DNA of 64,000 nt from Flavobacteriia bacterium (GTDB lineage: Bacteria > Bacteroidota > Bacteroidia > Flavobacteriales_D > Crocinitomicaceae), in NCBI GenBank assembly GCA_026391005.1, contig JAPLEV010000050.1, forward strand, positions 1 through 64,000. The letters run 5' to 3'. The notes beneath the pieces are model-generated. The model saw nothing but the letters and a program-made list of their open reading frames with translations. It was not told where the DNA came from and made no database searches. The translations under genes were made by a program, and so were the position numbers. This document shows, piece by piece, positions 1-9,120 of the stretch (position 1 is the first letter of the stretch; every line of letters begins with the position of its first letter).

Positions 1-5
1 AAGTT

Positions 6-1265
6 ATGATGTTGTTTTATCGAATTAATATTTTATGCTCATTATTGATTTTATTTAATTCTTGCGGATCAGGTATAGATAAAGATAGTTTCAATTTAGT
101 TGATCATATCGAAGATAATGAAGGAATTATTCAACAGTTGAAAAAATGGCATGTAGATTCTGCTTATATTCAAGTCATTGGCTTTCCTCCTTCGACCGAT
201 ATTGAGCACTATATTGACCTGCATAAAAAAGGAAAAATTGGTCAAACCGCTTGGGAGACGGATCATTTGTTTATTAATCGTGATTACGCTGAAGAATTTT
301 TTAATTCTGTAAACATGGAATATCCAATTTTAGTAGTTTGGGCTTTAAGAAAAAACACTGTAAAGGGAAATTCTTTTAACGATATGGGAATTTCCGGCGA
401 GGATATGGTGGATTATGAAAACGGGGTAAACAAGTCCGAAGCAAATTTTCAACATACGATTGGTAATTATTCTAGAACATCCTACTATTGGAGTCCATTT
501 TATCTTGTGAAGGTTAAGAATGAATACCTAATGCTTACTCAAGGCTATCCTGAGGATAGAGAGATTATCGGCTTCTTTGAAGACTTAATAATTTCAAATA
601 GAAATAATTTAAAAAATTATGTTCATTCCTCAAAGAATGTAGCATTTTATAAAAAAAATAAATCAATTCAATCAGTTCAACCAATGCGATTAAACCAAAT
701 TAAGCAAAACTATTTGGTTAATTTAAATTGGTCAGCAGGAGATAGTACTAATTTAGAAGGTTATTTTGACAATGTTTTTGTTGGCAGTACTTATAAAATT
801 ATTAATTCAAAAAGTAAGGTGGTTGCGAGTGGAAAGATTAAATCTGGGACTAATTATATTGATTTAAAAAATGTTTCTAAGGGAATACTCCAATTTCAAA
901 TTGGGAGCTTTATAAAACAATCTATTTTAAAGTCGACTAAATCATTTTTGGATACTTGGACAAGTAATGATGGAGTTGCAACACTTAATTTTTATTCAAA
1001 TAGTTCTTTTGAAATGGTTATTGCAGACGATAAAAATGAGTTAAAATATTATAAAGGACAAATTAATCAACAATCTTCAGATGATATTTGGGTAACATCA
1101 GGAGACTTTAAAGGGCTACGTTTTCAGTTTTGGGACCCGAAAATTATAACACTAGTTATAAACGGAGATGAATTTCGCAATAATGATAGGAATAGTCAAC
1201 TGAGCGATGATGAGGTAAATTCAATTTCTAGACAATTGCAGCAACTTAAATTTTATCAAATTTAA
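6..1265 (+). CDS. putative lipoprotein of unknown function (419 aa)
   Basis: I do not recognise this family. The N-terminus is a hydrophobic segment ending at a lipobox-like LFNSC (Cys about residue 20), so the mature protein is probably lipid-anchored in the envelope. The rest is hydrophilic with no membrane segment and no catalytic motif I know. Two parts can be distinguished: an N-terminal 200 residues rich in aromatic residues, and a C-terminal half that looks beta-rich, ending in a segment of about 90 residues (from FLDTW) resembling small lipocalin-like or copper-resistance-like beta folds; that comparison is a guess. Starts ATGATG, so residue 1 or 2 may be the true start. The upstream region lies outside the window. 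A gene is supported by length, coding composition and the export signal. Confidence 0.75.
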   Translation: MMLFYRINILCSLLILFNSCGSGIDKDSFNLVDHIEDNEGIIQQLKKWHVDSAYIQVIGFPPSTDIEHYIDLHKKGKIGQTAWETDHLFINRDYAEEFFNSVNMEYPILVVWALRKNTVKGNSFNDMGISGEDMVDYENGVNKSEANFQHTIGNYSRTSYYWSPFYLVKVKNEYLMLTQGYPEDREIIGFFEDLIISNRNNLKNYVHSSKNVAFYKKNKSIQSVQPMRLNQIKQNYLVNLNWSAGDSTNLEGYFDNVFVGSTYKIINSKSKVVASGKIKSGTNYIDLKNVSKGILQFQIGSFIKQSILKSTKSFLDTWTSNDGVATLNFYSNSSFEMVIADDKNELKYYKGQINQQSSDDIWVTSGDFKGLRFQFWDPKIITLVINGDEFRNNDRNSQLSDDEVNSISRQLQQLKFYQI

Positions 1266-1352
1266 ATTTTTGGTGTTAGGTTAATTGGGCTAAATAAAAT
1301 TACAATGGAAATAGCTAAATACATTAGACAATAAAATTTAAAATCAAATTAC

Positions 1353-1613
1353 ATGAAAAATTTATTCAAAATTAGCGGTTTACTTCTTTTAGTATTGTTT
1401 GTGCTAGCATGTTCAAGATGCAATTCAAAAAATGTTGATATCTGTAAATGTTTAACAGAACCTGGTAATTCGGAGTGGAATCAAATAAACAAAACCGCCT
1501 GTGATGAAGCAATTAGTAAAGAAATTGGTGTGGAAAATTGGTTGACAGTAAATATGTCTCAAAATCCATCTGTCAGCGAGAAATTTGATGAACTTGAAAG
1601 GAGTTGCCGTTAA
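1353..1613 (+). CDS. small putative lipoprotein (86 aa)
   Basis: Short secreted protein of unknown function. The first 20 residues form a signal peptide ending in a clear lipobox (LVLAC), followed by a Cys-rich mature part with CKCL and two more cysteines (TAC, SCR). The spaced cysteines and conserved-looking tryptophans suggest a compact, disulfide-stabilised domain in the periplasm or on the outer membrane. It follows the preceding lipoprotein by 87 bases on the same strand, with no obvious terminator between, so co-transcription is possible. No function is assigned. Confidence 0.7.
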   Translation: MKNLFKISGLLLLVLFVLACSRCNSKNVDICKCLTEPGNSEWNQINKTACDEAISKEIGVENWLTVNMSQNPSVSEKFDELERSCR

Positions 1614-1730
1614 GATTAAGTAAATATTTATGACTTATTCTGTTTTTTATTCAATCTAACTAGAACTCACTAAAAAAAAACGGGGCGTATTCTGAAAAGC
1701 CATATGAGTAGGAAAATTTAATACATAAAA

Positions 1731-2123
1731 ATGATAAATAAAATTATATTTTCGGCAGCAGTATTATTAGCATGGTTTATAACAATTAGTCTGCCTATTT
1801 GGTGTTTAGAAATACCTGGAGTCAGTAGCGGCTACTCTTTGTTAGACCCAATGTCAACAATTGTAAATGATAATTATCACCTTTCCTTCATGTTTTTATC
1901 TGGTCCAGTTTTGGTATTTGTTGCTATAATCAATCCTAAAAAATTATTGATGGCAACATTTGGCATTTATATACTAATCTTAATTTGCGGCTTTTTGGGC
2001 TTTACCTTTTCTCCTAACGTAGCACTAAAATGGGGATGGTATGTTCATTTTGTGGTTATGACAGCAGTCGTTTTTGCAGTCGGTGGTAAGTTTCTACCAG
2101 AAGCATTTGAGAAATCAGAGTAA
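1731..2123 (+). CDS. four-helix integral membrane protein, unknown function (130 aa)
   Basis: Polytopic inner-membrane protein with four predicted transmembrane helices (about residues 5-25, 50-70, 75-95 and 100-120), short loops and a charged C-terminal tail. The N-terminal region contains a WF-x-I-S-L-P-I-W stretch, and the loop between helices 1 and 2 is the only soluble part. I see no catalytic motif and do not recognise the family. It lies 117 bases after a small lipoprotein; the gap is AT-rich with a run of nine A residues and no clear promoter. It is followed by an unusual GC-rich spacer before the convergent glycosyltransferase gene. Confidence 0.7.
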   Translation: MINKIIFSAAVLLAWFITISLPIWCLEIPGVSSGYSLLDPMSTIVNDNYHLSFMFLSGPVLVFVAIINPKKLLMATFGIYILILICGFLGFTFSPNVALKWGWYVHFVVMTAVVFAVGGKFLPEAFEKSE

Positions 2124-2321
2124 TAAATAAACCATCCCACGCCGAAAAAACGTTGTTATGCTCTTCATTTACGAAGATGGCACCGTGGAACGAGTAGTGG
2201 AGATGGAGTAATAAACAACCCGTTGGCCGAGTGATTCCGCCCTCTCGATACAATCGCCCATGGCGATCACTCGATTGTCGGAATATCCGCCGCGGCGGAC
2301 GAGGTCAGCGGGAAATAATTA
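2124..2321. repeat. GC-rich palindromic spacer, possible dispersed repeat or gene remnant
   Basis: This 198-base convergent spacer is much richer in G and C than the surrounding AT-rich DNA. It holds a perfect 14-base palindrome TCCGCCGCGGCGGA at 2286-2299 and nested inverted repeats around 2250-2277 (ACAATCG ... CGATTGT enclosing ATCGCC ... GGCGAT). A short reading frame at 2159-2212 encodes 17 residues (MLFIYEDG, then an acidic tail) and looks like a fragment. Composition and palindromes suggest an inserted dispersed element or a decayed acquired gene rather than a simple terminator; no T-run follows the palindrome. Confidence 0.4.
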
Positions 2322-3281
2322 CTAATCCTCTAATGCTAATTCACCACACTTAAAATGACCTTCCGGACATGTTTTGTGTCCGTGAAGCCCACAGGGTCGG
2401 CAAGGTAATCCGGCTACTTCAATAATTTTTGAATCCTCGGATAATGGACCAAAGCCAAATGCGGGTATGGTGGAACAGAAAAAGGCAGTTACTGGGGCGT
2501 TCACGGCGCTTGCGAAATGAAGCGGGCCTGAATCATTCACAAAGTTTCTTTTTGCATTTTTCATGAAGGCAACGGATTGCATAATGCTTAACTCGCCTGC
2601 TAATGATCTTACTTCTTTGGTCGATTCTGAGATGATTTGGTCGCAAAGTGCTTTGTCGTTGGGACCTCCCATCAAAAAAATAGCGTGATCTGAGTCACTT
2701 AATTTCTCAATTAATTTTAACCAAGTAGCAATGGGTGCTTGTTTGGTGAACCATATTGATGCAGGCGCTAAGCAAGAATAAGCGGTGCCTTGGAATTTTG
2801 AAACGAAAGAATAATCATCACTGGATGGATAAAGACTTGGTTTTCTAATGGTGATGTCGCAAAAGGAAGCGATTAAGCATAGGTTTCGATCTACTTCATG
2901 TTCTCCATTTCCAATCGCATGCTTGTATGATTTTGAATACAGAAATGAAAATGGATTTTTCTTGAATCCTATTTTTTGCTTCGCACCTGATAAAGCGCAA
3001 ATTAATCCTGAACTTGCGTATCGATGTAAATTAACGATTGTATCGTATTTCTCTTGACGGATAAGACGGATATTTTCTCTTAGACTTACCCATTTATTCC
3101 CTTTGTCGAAGATAAATACCTTGTTCACAGTTGGGTGCCCGCTTAGCAATTCCTCATTTCCTTTTTTTACCAAATAGTCTATCTGTATGTTGGGAAATTG
3201 CTTGTGTAAGTTAGCGATAAGCGGGGTTGATAAGATGACATCGCCAATGAATGCGGTCTGAATTAGCAGGATCTTTTTCAT
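2322..3281 (-). CDS. glycosyltransferase family 9 (heptosyltransferase-like)
   Basis: Member of the GT9 / ADP-heptose:LPS heptosyltransferase family, which transfers sugars onto lipopolysaccharide core on the cytoplasmic face of the inner membrane. The Rossmann-like N-terminus (KKILLIQTAFIGDVILSTP) is typical, a GGPND nucleotide-sugar motif lies at about 205-209, and the family hallmark NDSGPLH is at 249-255. Four cysteines near the C-terminus (294, 297, 305, 312) match the Cys-rich tail of many family members. Length (319 aa) is normal. The ATG abuts the TAG stop of the upstream T9SS gene (TAGATG), indicating translational coupling as the last gene of a minus-strand run. Which sugar and acceptor are used cannot be told from sequence. 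Confidence 0.88.
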   Translation of the reverse strand: MKKILLIQTAFIGDVILSTPLIANLHKQFPNIQIDYLVKKGNEELLSGHPTVNKVFIFDKGNKWVSLRENIRLIRQEKYDTIVNLHRYASSGLICALSGAKQKIGFKKNPFSFLYSKSYKHAIGNGEHEVDRNLCLIASFCDITIRKPSLYPSSDDYSFVSKFQGTAYSCLAPASIWFTKQAPIATWLKLIEKLSDSDHAIFLMGGPNDKALCDQIISESTKEVRSLAGELSIMQSVAFMKNAKRNFVNDSGPLHFASAVNAPVTAFFCSTIPAFGFGPLSEDSKIIEVAGLPCRPCGLHGHKTCPEGHFKCGELALED

Positions 3282-6200
3282 CTATCTTATTAAAGTAACA
3301 AATCCACGTTTGGTTATTTGTCTGCCGCCGGCATCTTGAACCGTTACTACATAAAGGTAATTATCGTTTGGTGCATCATCTTTTCCTCCGTTAATTGTTC
3401 CGTCCCAACCCAAATTAAGATCATTGCTTTCGAAAATGATATTACTCCATCGATTCATGATGTACATGCTGTAATTTTTTGGGTCAATATTGGTTAAAAT
3501 GGGTAAAAATACGGTGTTCACTCCGCTTGGGCAAAATGAATTAGGGATATAAATAATAGGTTCATATACTAAACAAAAAACGTTGGATCGGGACACTTCT
3601 GCGAAACCATAGCTATTGATATTTTCACTTCCTTCAACATAATAACAAATTTCTCCCGGGAAATCATTGCTGATTAAAGTGTCTTCAAAGCTTAGTTGGT
3701 TGGGGTTTACATTTGCTATCAATTGACTAATGCCACTTAGTTTGTTGTACCTGAATACGTCGTAGTGATCGATTCCACCATCGAAACCTACGTATGGCGA
3801 CCAATAGACGTAGTTAATTTGTTGTATTTCATCGGCGATCCCTTGTACAAATACAGTGGTTGCTTCATTGGCATAAGTTCCAGCGGAATTGCAACTATCA
3901 ACGTATTGTGTGCGATAGGTATAAGCTTGTAAATTAACATCGGCATCTGTATCGGTAAATACAGCTATGTCGCCTTGTACGTTTGATCTTCCTATTTCTT
4001 CGAAAACGCTGGAGCTGTTCAAGCGTTCAAAGATGACTTCTTTTACCCCTACATTACCATCAATATAAGCAAATAAATCAACGTTGTTTGCTGCTACGCT
4101 AGCTAATTTAAGGTAATGAAATGTGGGTTGTTGGGGAATCGGGACATCAAAACCAAATGGATTGGAATAGGCAATTTGTCCATTAGATAGATTGGCCCCA
4201 ATGTAAATGTCGTAGTGATTTCCGCCCACTACATTAACGCTTGCTGAATTACCATTAGCTGTTCCCAGCAGGACCAATGTCCCCGACTCAAAGCTGTAAA
4301 TGCCATAAGATGTACTCGTCCACCCTTGGTAAGCACTCCAACTTAAATCAATTTTTTGTTGGCACATGTTTATCGCTCCATTAAGTTGAATGGTTTTATT
4401 AATGGGGCTTTTCGCTGAGGTTTGAAAGGTTATCGGCAGGGCATTGGTGTAGCAAGAATCGAATGCTGCCACCGAATAGGAGTAAGGGCCTTGACTTGGA
4501 TCAATGGCATAGGAATAGGAGGTGTTTCCAATACCCCAAACGGTATCAAGTTCAAATAAGACTCCCAACGAATTAAAGGTGTAAACAACGTAACCATAGG
4601 TGTCAGCTTGGTTGTTTTGATTCCAAGTCAATAGTAAGTTATTGTTGTTTGTTGGATCGAACCCAACACTTTGAATAGTTGGAATAGAGGGCGTTAGCAT
4701 GTCTTCAAAATCATCACTACCGATGTTTGATTGAAAATCACAGGGAATGTTAGGTAAAACTATTTGGTAGCCAATCGTTGCATTACAAATGGTAATGGTA
4801 TCCTTATATTGTGTGGTATTGTAAGGAACAGAATCGATTAGGGTGAAATTTCCCGCAGGATATTCTTGATAAATGTGGTAATAGTTTCCAAAGGTTGGTA
4901 AGGGCGTTGGCGCTGGTTTATTCCACTGAAGAACAGCAGTTCCATTTCCAGGATTTATGAGGTTTAAATGAATGTTGGAAATGGTGTCGCTGTATTTGGT
5001 GACATTTCCATTGCAGCCAGAAACAACGCCTATGTAAAAAGATTGCATCGTATTTATTCCACTTAAAGAGAATTGATTAGTTGCAAGCGTTGGAATAGTG
5101 GCCAACAATCCACCTTGTACAGAATAAAGTTGGTAGGATACAAAAGTCCCAATTGGGTCATTGATTGGGGCCCAATTTAGGATAACATTTCCAGCATTAT
5201 CACTTTGAATACAGTCTATTTTTGGCGCTTGAAGAATGCCAGGATTCAGTACGTTGATTTGAATAGTCGCATAATTAACCTTTGGAATTTGACAATAATC
5301 ATCTTGTGCTCTAAATACAAATGTATAGGGGATGCTTTCTGCCACAACGCCGTATTGATTTACCAAATGGTCACAGCTTGTTTGCCATGAAAACTGTACA
5401 TTCGCTTGTTGCGTCCCAGAAACGGGTAATGCTAAGTCAAGTGTGGCACAGGGTGAAATTTGGCAGCCAATAGGAGAGGTGAAATTTGTCCCAAATAGTG
5501 GGCCAGTTGCGCTTAGTGTTACATTTTGTGGGCTGCCATCTTGAAGAAATTCGTTGTCAACCACTGAAATAGTAAAATTGACCAAATCACCCGCATTTAC
5601 GGTTGTTGTAAATTGTCCTCCGGCAAACGGTGGGGTGAAAATCGGTGCATTGTTGGCCGCTGAACAAGGAACGATTACTAACTGCATTTCCCGCTCTACT
5701 TCGGCAATTAATACGCCTTGACGATAGGATTTAACCAATACTTTAACGACAAAATTCCCTACGGTGAAGGAATTAAATGTGATTTCTCCATTCGAAGGGT
5801 TGATGGTTGCTGGAATATTCGAAGGATTAACACTACTGTTTGGGGTAGGTGATGTAAAGGAGAATCCGGGTTCAAATGGAATGGGAATAGGATTTAATGG
5901 TGGGTTGTAGGCACCGGTAGGGAAATTGTTATAAGGAATTCCAAAATCAATATGTAAGGAATCTAAGTCATTATCCACAGCATTCATATTGTAACTGAAT
6001 GGGGTTCCTGCGCAACTTACAAAATAGGGGGCTTGTAAAAAGGAAGGGGAATTATCCGTACAACCAACTCCGTTGCCGTGAGCAAACATTTTTGCTGTAA
6101 GGGTTATTCCATAGGTAGCAGGGGAAGTGATATTGGTTAATGCGTTGCTTCGTGCAAAATTTTCATAGGTAAAAACCCAGCCTTGACTTGGTGGAACACC

Positions 6201-6566
6201 AATTATATCGATGGGTAAACTACGGTAAGTAATCTTCTCAATGGCACCAATTCCGTTTCCCCCTGATGTCCCCGAACCGCAAATTAACGGCGTGGGACCT
6301 CCTGAAACTGCTGTGCACGTAGGTGAAATATCGATGCGAGAAACAAAGGGTAAAAGGATTACAGTTAGGGTTGGGTGGTTCCATACCCGAAGGTTTTCGG
6401 AAAGTGTATTTACTTCTGCGCCATTGCAATCGCGGTAAAAAACGAGCTCAAAAATGTACTTGTTGTTCCCATCGCATTTCCAGGTGATTTCTCCTCCCAT
6501 TACATGTGATGCGAAGCTGCTTGCACTGATTATTAGAAAGAAAAATAGTGATAGAAATTTTAGCAT
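3282..6566 (-). CDS. T9SS type B cargo protein, gliding-motility-associated C-terminal domain (1094 aa)
   Basis: Large secreted surface protein. After a signal peptide (MLKFLSLFFF ... ASSFA) comes the SHVMGGEITW motif that opens a common Bacteroidota family of exported adhesin-like proteins. The middle has several fibronectin-III/PKD-like beta-sandwich segments, roughly residues 320-440 and 450-1000. The last 80 residues are a type B T9SS sorting domain: IYIPNSFCPSGVN, then a NRWSNIIFES strand, GWDGTINGG and a final VTLIR. The T9SS would export it across the outer membrane. I chose the ATG at 6566 rather than the in-frame TTG 18 bases upstream, because the signal peptide then starts cleanly. 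It lies 45 bases after the inactive M16 gene and directly abuts the GT9 gene downstream. Ligand and role unknown. Confidence 0.9.
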   Translation of the reverse strand: MLKFLSLFFFLIISASSFASHVMGGEITWKCDGNNKYIFELVFYRDCNGAEVNTLSENLRVWNHPTLTVILLPFVSRIDISPTCTAVSGGPTPLICGSGTSGGNGIGAIEKITYRSLPIDIIGVPPSQGWVFTYENFARSNALTNITSPATYGITLTAKMFAHGNGVGCTDNSPSFLQAPYFVSCAGTPFSYNMNAVDNDLDSLHIDFGIPYNNFPTGAYNPPLNPIPIPFEPGFSFTSPTPNSSVNPSNIPATINPSNGEITFNSFTVGNFVVKVLVKSYRQGVLIAEVEREMQLVIVPCSAANNAPIFTPPFAGGQFTTTVNAGDLVNFTISVVDNEFLQDGSPQNVTLSATGPLFGTNFTSPIGCQISPCATLDLALPVSGTQQANVQFSWQTSCDHLVNQYGVVAESIPYTFVFRAQDDYCQIPKVNYATIQINVLNPGILQAPKIDCIQSDNAGNVILNWAPINDPIGTFVSYQLYSVQGGLLATIPTLATNQFSLSGINTMQSFYIGVVSGCNGNVTKYSDTISNIHLNLINPGNGTAVLQWNKPAPTPLPTFGNYYHIYQEYPAGNFTLIDSVPYNTTQYKDTITICNATIGYQIVLPNIPCDFQSNIGSDDFEDMLTPSIPTIQSVGFDPTNNNNLLLTWNQNNQADTYGYVVYTFNSLGVLFELDTVWGIGNTSYSYAIDPSQGPYSYSVAAFDSCYTNALPITFQTSAKSPINKTIQLNGAINMCQQKIDLSWSAYQGWTSTSYGIYSFESGTLVLLGTANGNSASVNVVGGNHYDIYIGANLSNGQIAYSNPFGFDVPIPQQPTFHYLKLASVAANNVDLFAYIDGNVGVKEVIFERLNSSSVFEEIGRSNVQGDIAVFTDTDADVNLQAYTYRTQYVDSCNSAGTYANEATTVFVQGIADEIQQINYVYWSPYVGFDGGIDHYDVFRYNKLSGISQLIANVNPNQLSFEDTLISNDFPGEICYYVEGSENINSYGFAEVSRSNVFCLVYEPIIYIPNSFCPSGVNTVFLPILTNIDPKNYSMYIMNRWSNIIFESNDLNLGWDGTINGGKDDAPNDNYLYVVTVQDAGGRQITKRGFVTLIR

Positions 6567-6611
6567 GGAACTATTAAAAAACAATAATCATTCAACCATA
6601 ACGCTTTTATG

Positions 6612-7880
6612 TCAATTAAGTTGCTGTCCTGCCGTAATTACAAGCATTTCATCCCAAACTAAGTATTTTTGGGCCATTGATCTTATTTCTTCCGCGCTTA
6701 TGGTTTTTAACACATGAATGGCATCGTTGTAAAACGAATAATCTAAGTTGGCTGTCTCTACTTGGATAAATAAATCCATCATAGCAAAAGGCCCATCAGC
6801 GGCTTTTAAAGATTGCCCCATGATGTAATTCCGAACCATCGTTAGTTCTTCTTCTCCGACTAATTCAGTGCGTAATAATTCAATTTCTTTTTTGATCTCT
6901 TCAAGTGTCTGCTCAACAAAGTCTTTGCCTACTTGTGTCATTATGGCAAAATAGCCATTTTGATAGATTTCCGCCAACATACTCCCAATTCCATAGGTGT
7001 ATCCTTTGTCTTCGCGGATATTTTTCATTAATCGGCTCCCGAAGTAATCACCTAAAATGGTATTCATGACATTAAAACGATGATAATCTGGGTGGTGTTT
7101 ATCGAACATCATTCTGCCCACGCGAATTCCTGTTTGCAAGGCACCTGATTTTTCAATATGAAAGCTTCCTTTTTCGGGAGTAAAATGCATGGGTTTAATG
7201 ATGTTTTTTTCTTTATACCAAGGTGAAAGAATGGAATGTATTGCTTTTGTATCCTGCTCGTTGACATTGCCAACTAAGCTTACTTTTAAGATGCCTTTTT
7301 GGTAATTTGAATTGAAAAAGGATAATATATCTTCCCGATTAACGGTGTCATAGTCATATAATTCTATCGTTTTTCCGTAAAGTGTTCCTACAAATAGCCG
7401 CTTCTGTAATTCCCGCTGCCCTAAATAGTTTACTTTTTCGAAGCTAACTTTTAGTTTTTGCTTTCTATCTTTTAATAATTCAGCTACTTCATGTTGCGGA
7501 AAAGAGGCGTTTTCTAGCGCGTCAATAACTACTTTTAGAAGATTGAGAACTTGGTCATTTAATGAATATAAAGACATTATAGCATATTCATGACTTACAT
7601 TGATATCAAAAAATCCCCCTAAATCATCAATTTGATTATGAATTTCTGTTGACGATTTCGTTGCTGAACCGGCTAATAATAGTCCTGCAGTGATGGAAGC
7701 AATTATTGGATCGCTAATGATGGTTCCTGCTGAAAAATAAAGATCCAAACGAACGGCATCACTTCCTGAATTTACTAAGGAGTAAAAAGGGAATTTATCC
7801 GCAATTAACACTTTTTTTGGGTGAATGAAATGAATCTCATTCACATCCACCAACGGAGGATTTTGTTTTCTATCAATCAT
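6612..7880 (-). CDS. M16 family peptidase-like protein lacking the zinc motif (422 aa)
   Basis: Homologue of the M16 (pitrilysin / processing peptidase) family. Position 1 of the fold is present, but the inverted zinc motif HxxEH is missing: the equivalent region (SSTEIHNQIDDLGG) has no metal ligands. The C-terminal half keeps the R..Y substrate-handling segment (SRLMKNIREDKGYTYG, about residues 265-280), which is conserved in inactive partner subunits. It overlaps the active M16 gene by ATGA (7877-7880). The pair matches the arrangement of an active subunit plus a regulatory subunit that form a clam-shell heterodimer, as in mitochondrial processing peptidase and two-subunit bacterial M16B proteins. 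Neither copy shows a clear signal peptide, so a cytoplasmic location is likely. Confidence 0.88.
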   Translation of the reverse strand: MIDRKQNPPLVDVNEIHFIHPKKVLIADKFPFYSLVNSGSDAVRLDLYFSAGTIISDPIIASITAGLLLAGSATKSSTEIHNQIDDLGGFFDINVSHEYAIMSLYSLNDQVLNLLKVVIDALENASFPQHEVAELLKDRKQKLKVSFEKVNYLGQRELQKRLFVGTLYGKTIELYDYDTVNREDILSFFNSNYQKGILKVSLVGNVNEQDTKAIHSILSPWYKEKNIIKPMHFTPEKGSFHIEKSGALQTGIRVGRMMFDKHHPDYHRFNVMNTILGDYFGSRLMKNIREDKGYTYGIGSMLAEIYQNGYFAIMTQVGKDFVEQTLEEIKKEIELLRTELVGEEELTMVRNYIMGQSLKAADGPFAMMDLFIQVETANLDYSFYNDAIHVLKTISAEEIRSMAQKYLVWDEMLVITAGQQLN

Positions 7881-9118
7881 TTAGTAATGGATTTAATCTC
7901 AAGTAAAGAACAGTTCTCTTTCAATAATAACGATTGAGCAAGTGCTAGCAGGTGAGAAGATTCAATTGCTTGGTATATTTGTGCTTCTTCATTCATCCCA
8001 TTGGCATCGCCCAATAATTCGTAAAAACACAAATTCATGGCTCGGTTTAATAAGGCCTGTTCTTGGAATTCTCTGGAAGTTCTAATTTTTAACTTTAACC
8101 GTTTTAATTCCTCGTCATTGATGGGAATTGTTTTGTATTCTTCTAACACCAACCATAGTGCTTTGTCTAATTCTTCCAAGGAACTATCGGGAGCAATTTT
8201 ACCTGTAATAATGAACAATCCGTGATCGATTGATCCGAGGATATAGGTGTTTATCTCGGTGACTAGTTGTAATTCCTTTTTTAGTTTTAAATATAATTTA
8301 CTCGATTTTTCTTTGGATAATTCATCGGATAAGACATCTGCCATGTAATATTCTTCTGATTTACGTTCTGCCATTTTAAAGGCATAATAAAAACAATCTG
8401 CTGGCACATCTCTTTCAATTCTTTTCTTCCGAAAAGCCAATTGCTTGGGTTCGGCAGGCAAAATACGTACCGGTTTTTTTTGTTTGGGAATATCGCCAAA
8501 CCACTTATTAACGATTGTTTTTATGTAATCGAGTTCAAAATTTCCTGCAATACAAAGTATAGCATTTGCAGGGTTATAATACTTGTGAAAAAAGGCTTTT
8601 ACATCTTCGAGTGTGGCGTCTTCAATGTGTTTTATTTCTTTACCAATGGTGGCCCATTTGTATGGATGAACCTCATAGGCAAGTGGACGTAGTTCAAGCC
8701 ATGCATCCCCATAGGGCTGGTTTAAATAATTTTGTTTGAACTCTTCGATTACCACACTTTGTTGAACTTCCAGGCTTTTTTCAGAGAATGCCAATGAAAG
8801 CATTCGGTCACTTTCTAACCAAAGCGCTGTTTCAATATTTTGAGCGGGAAGTACATTATAGTAATTCGTAATATCATTGGAAGTAAATGCATTGCTTTCG
8901 CCTCCTGCATTTTGAAGGGGGGAATCAAAAGCTGGGATATTAATGGATCCACCGAACATTAAATGCTCAAATAAGTGCGCAAATCCTGTTTGTGTTTCGG
9001 ATTCATCGCGTGCACCAACATCATACAAGGTGTTCACAACAGCCATTGGTGTCGAAAGATCTTTATGGAAGATAACTTTTAGTCCATTTTTTAATTCGAA
9101 TCGTTCAAATTGTATCAT
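7877..9118 (-). CDS. zinc-dependent M16 family peptidase, catalytic subunit (413 aa)
   Basis: Catalytic M16 metallopeptidase. The zinc-binding motif HLFEH is intact (His48, Glu51, His52), and a distal glutamate lies in VVIEEFKQN at about 124-125, so the active site is complete. This family cleaves peptides inside a closed chamber formed by two halves; here the second half is provided by the adjacent, overlapping inactive paralogue. No signal peptide is visible. The gene starts 2 bases after the stop of the nitronate monooxygenase-like gene and ends in a 4-base overlap with its partner, so all three are probably made from one message. Substrates are unknown; signal peptides or small peptides are plausible from the family. 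Confidence 0.9.
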   Translation of the reverse strand: MIQFERFELKNGLKVIFHKDLSTPMAVVNTLYDVGARDESETQTGFAHLFEHLMFGGSINIPAFDSPLQNAGGESNAFTSNDITNYYNVLPAQNIETALWLESDRMLSLAFSEKSLEVQQSVVIEEFKQNYLNQPYGDAWLELRPLAYEVHPYKWATIGKEIKHIEDATLEDVKAFFHKYYNPANAILCIAGNFELDYIKTIVNKWFGDIPKQKKPVRILPAEPKQLAFRKKRIERDVPADCFYYAFKMAERKSEEYYMADVLSDELSKEKSSKLYLKLKKELQLVTEINTYILGSIDHGLFIITGKIAPDSSLEELDKALWLVLEEYKTIPINDEELKRLKLKIRTSREFQEQALLNRAMNLCFYELLGDANGMNEEAQIYQAIESSHLLALAQSLLLKENCSLLEIKSITK

Positions 9119-9120
9119 AG

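Noticed and set aside
2056..2253. 65-residue minus-strand frame across the GC-rich spacer
   Set aside because: It runs into the membrane protein gene antisense and has no recognisable domain; the spacer is better read as a repeat or remnant.
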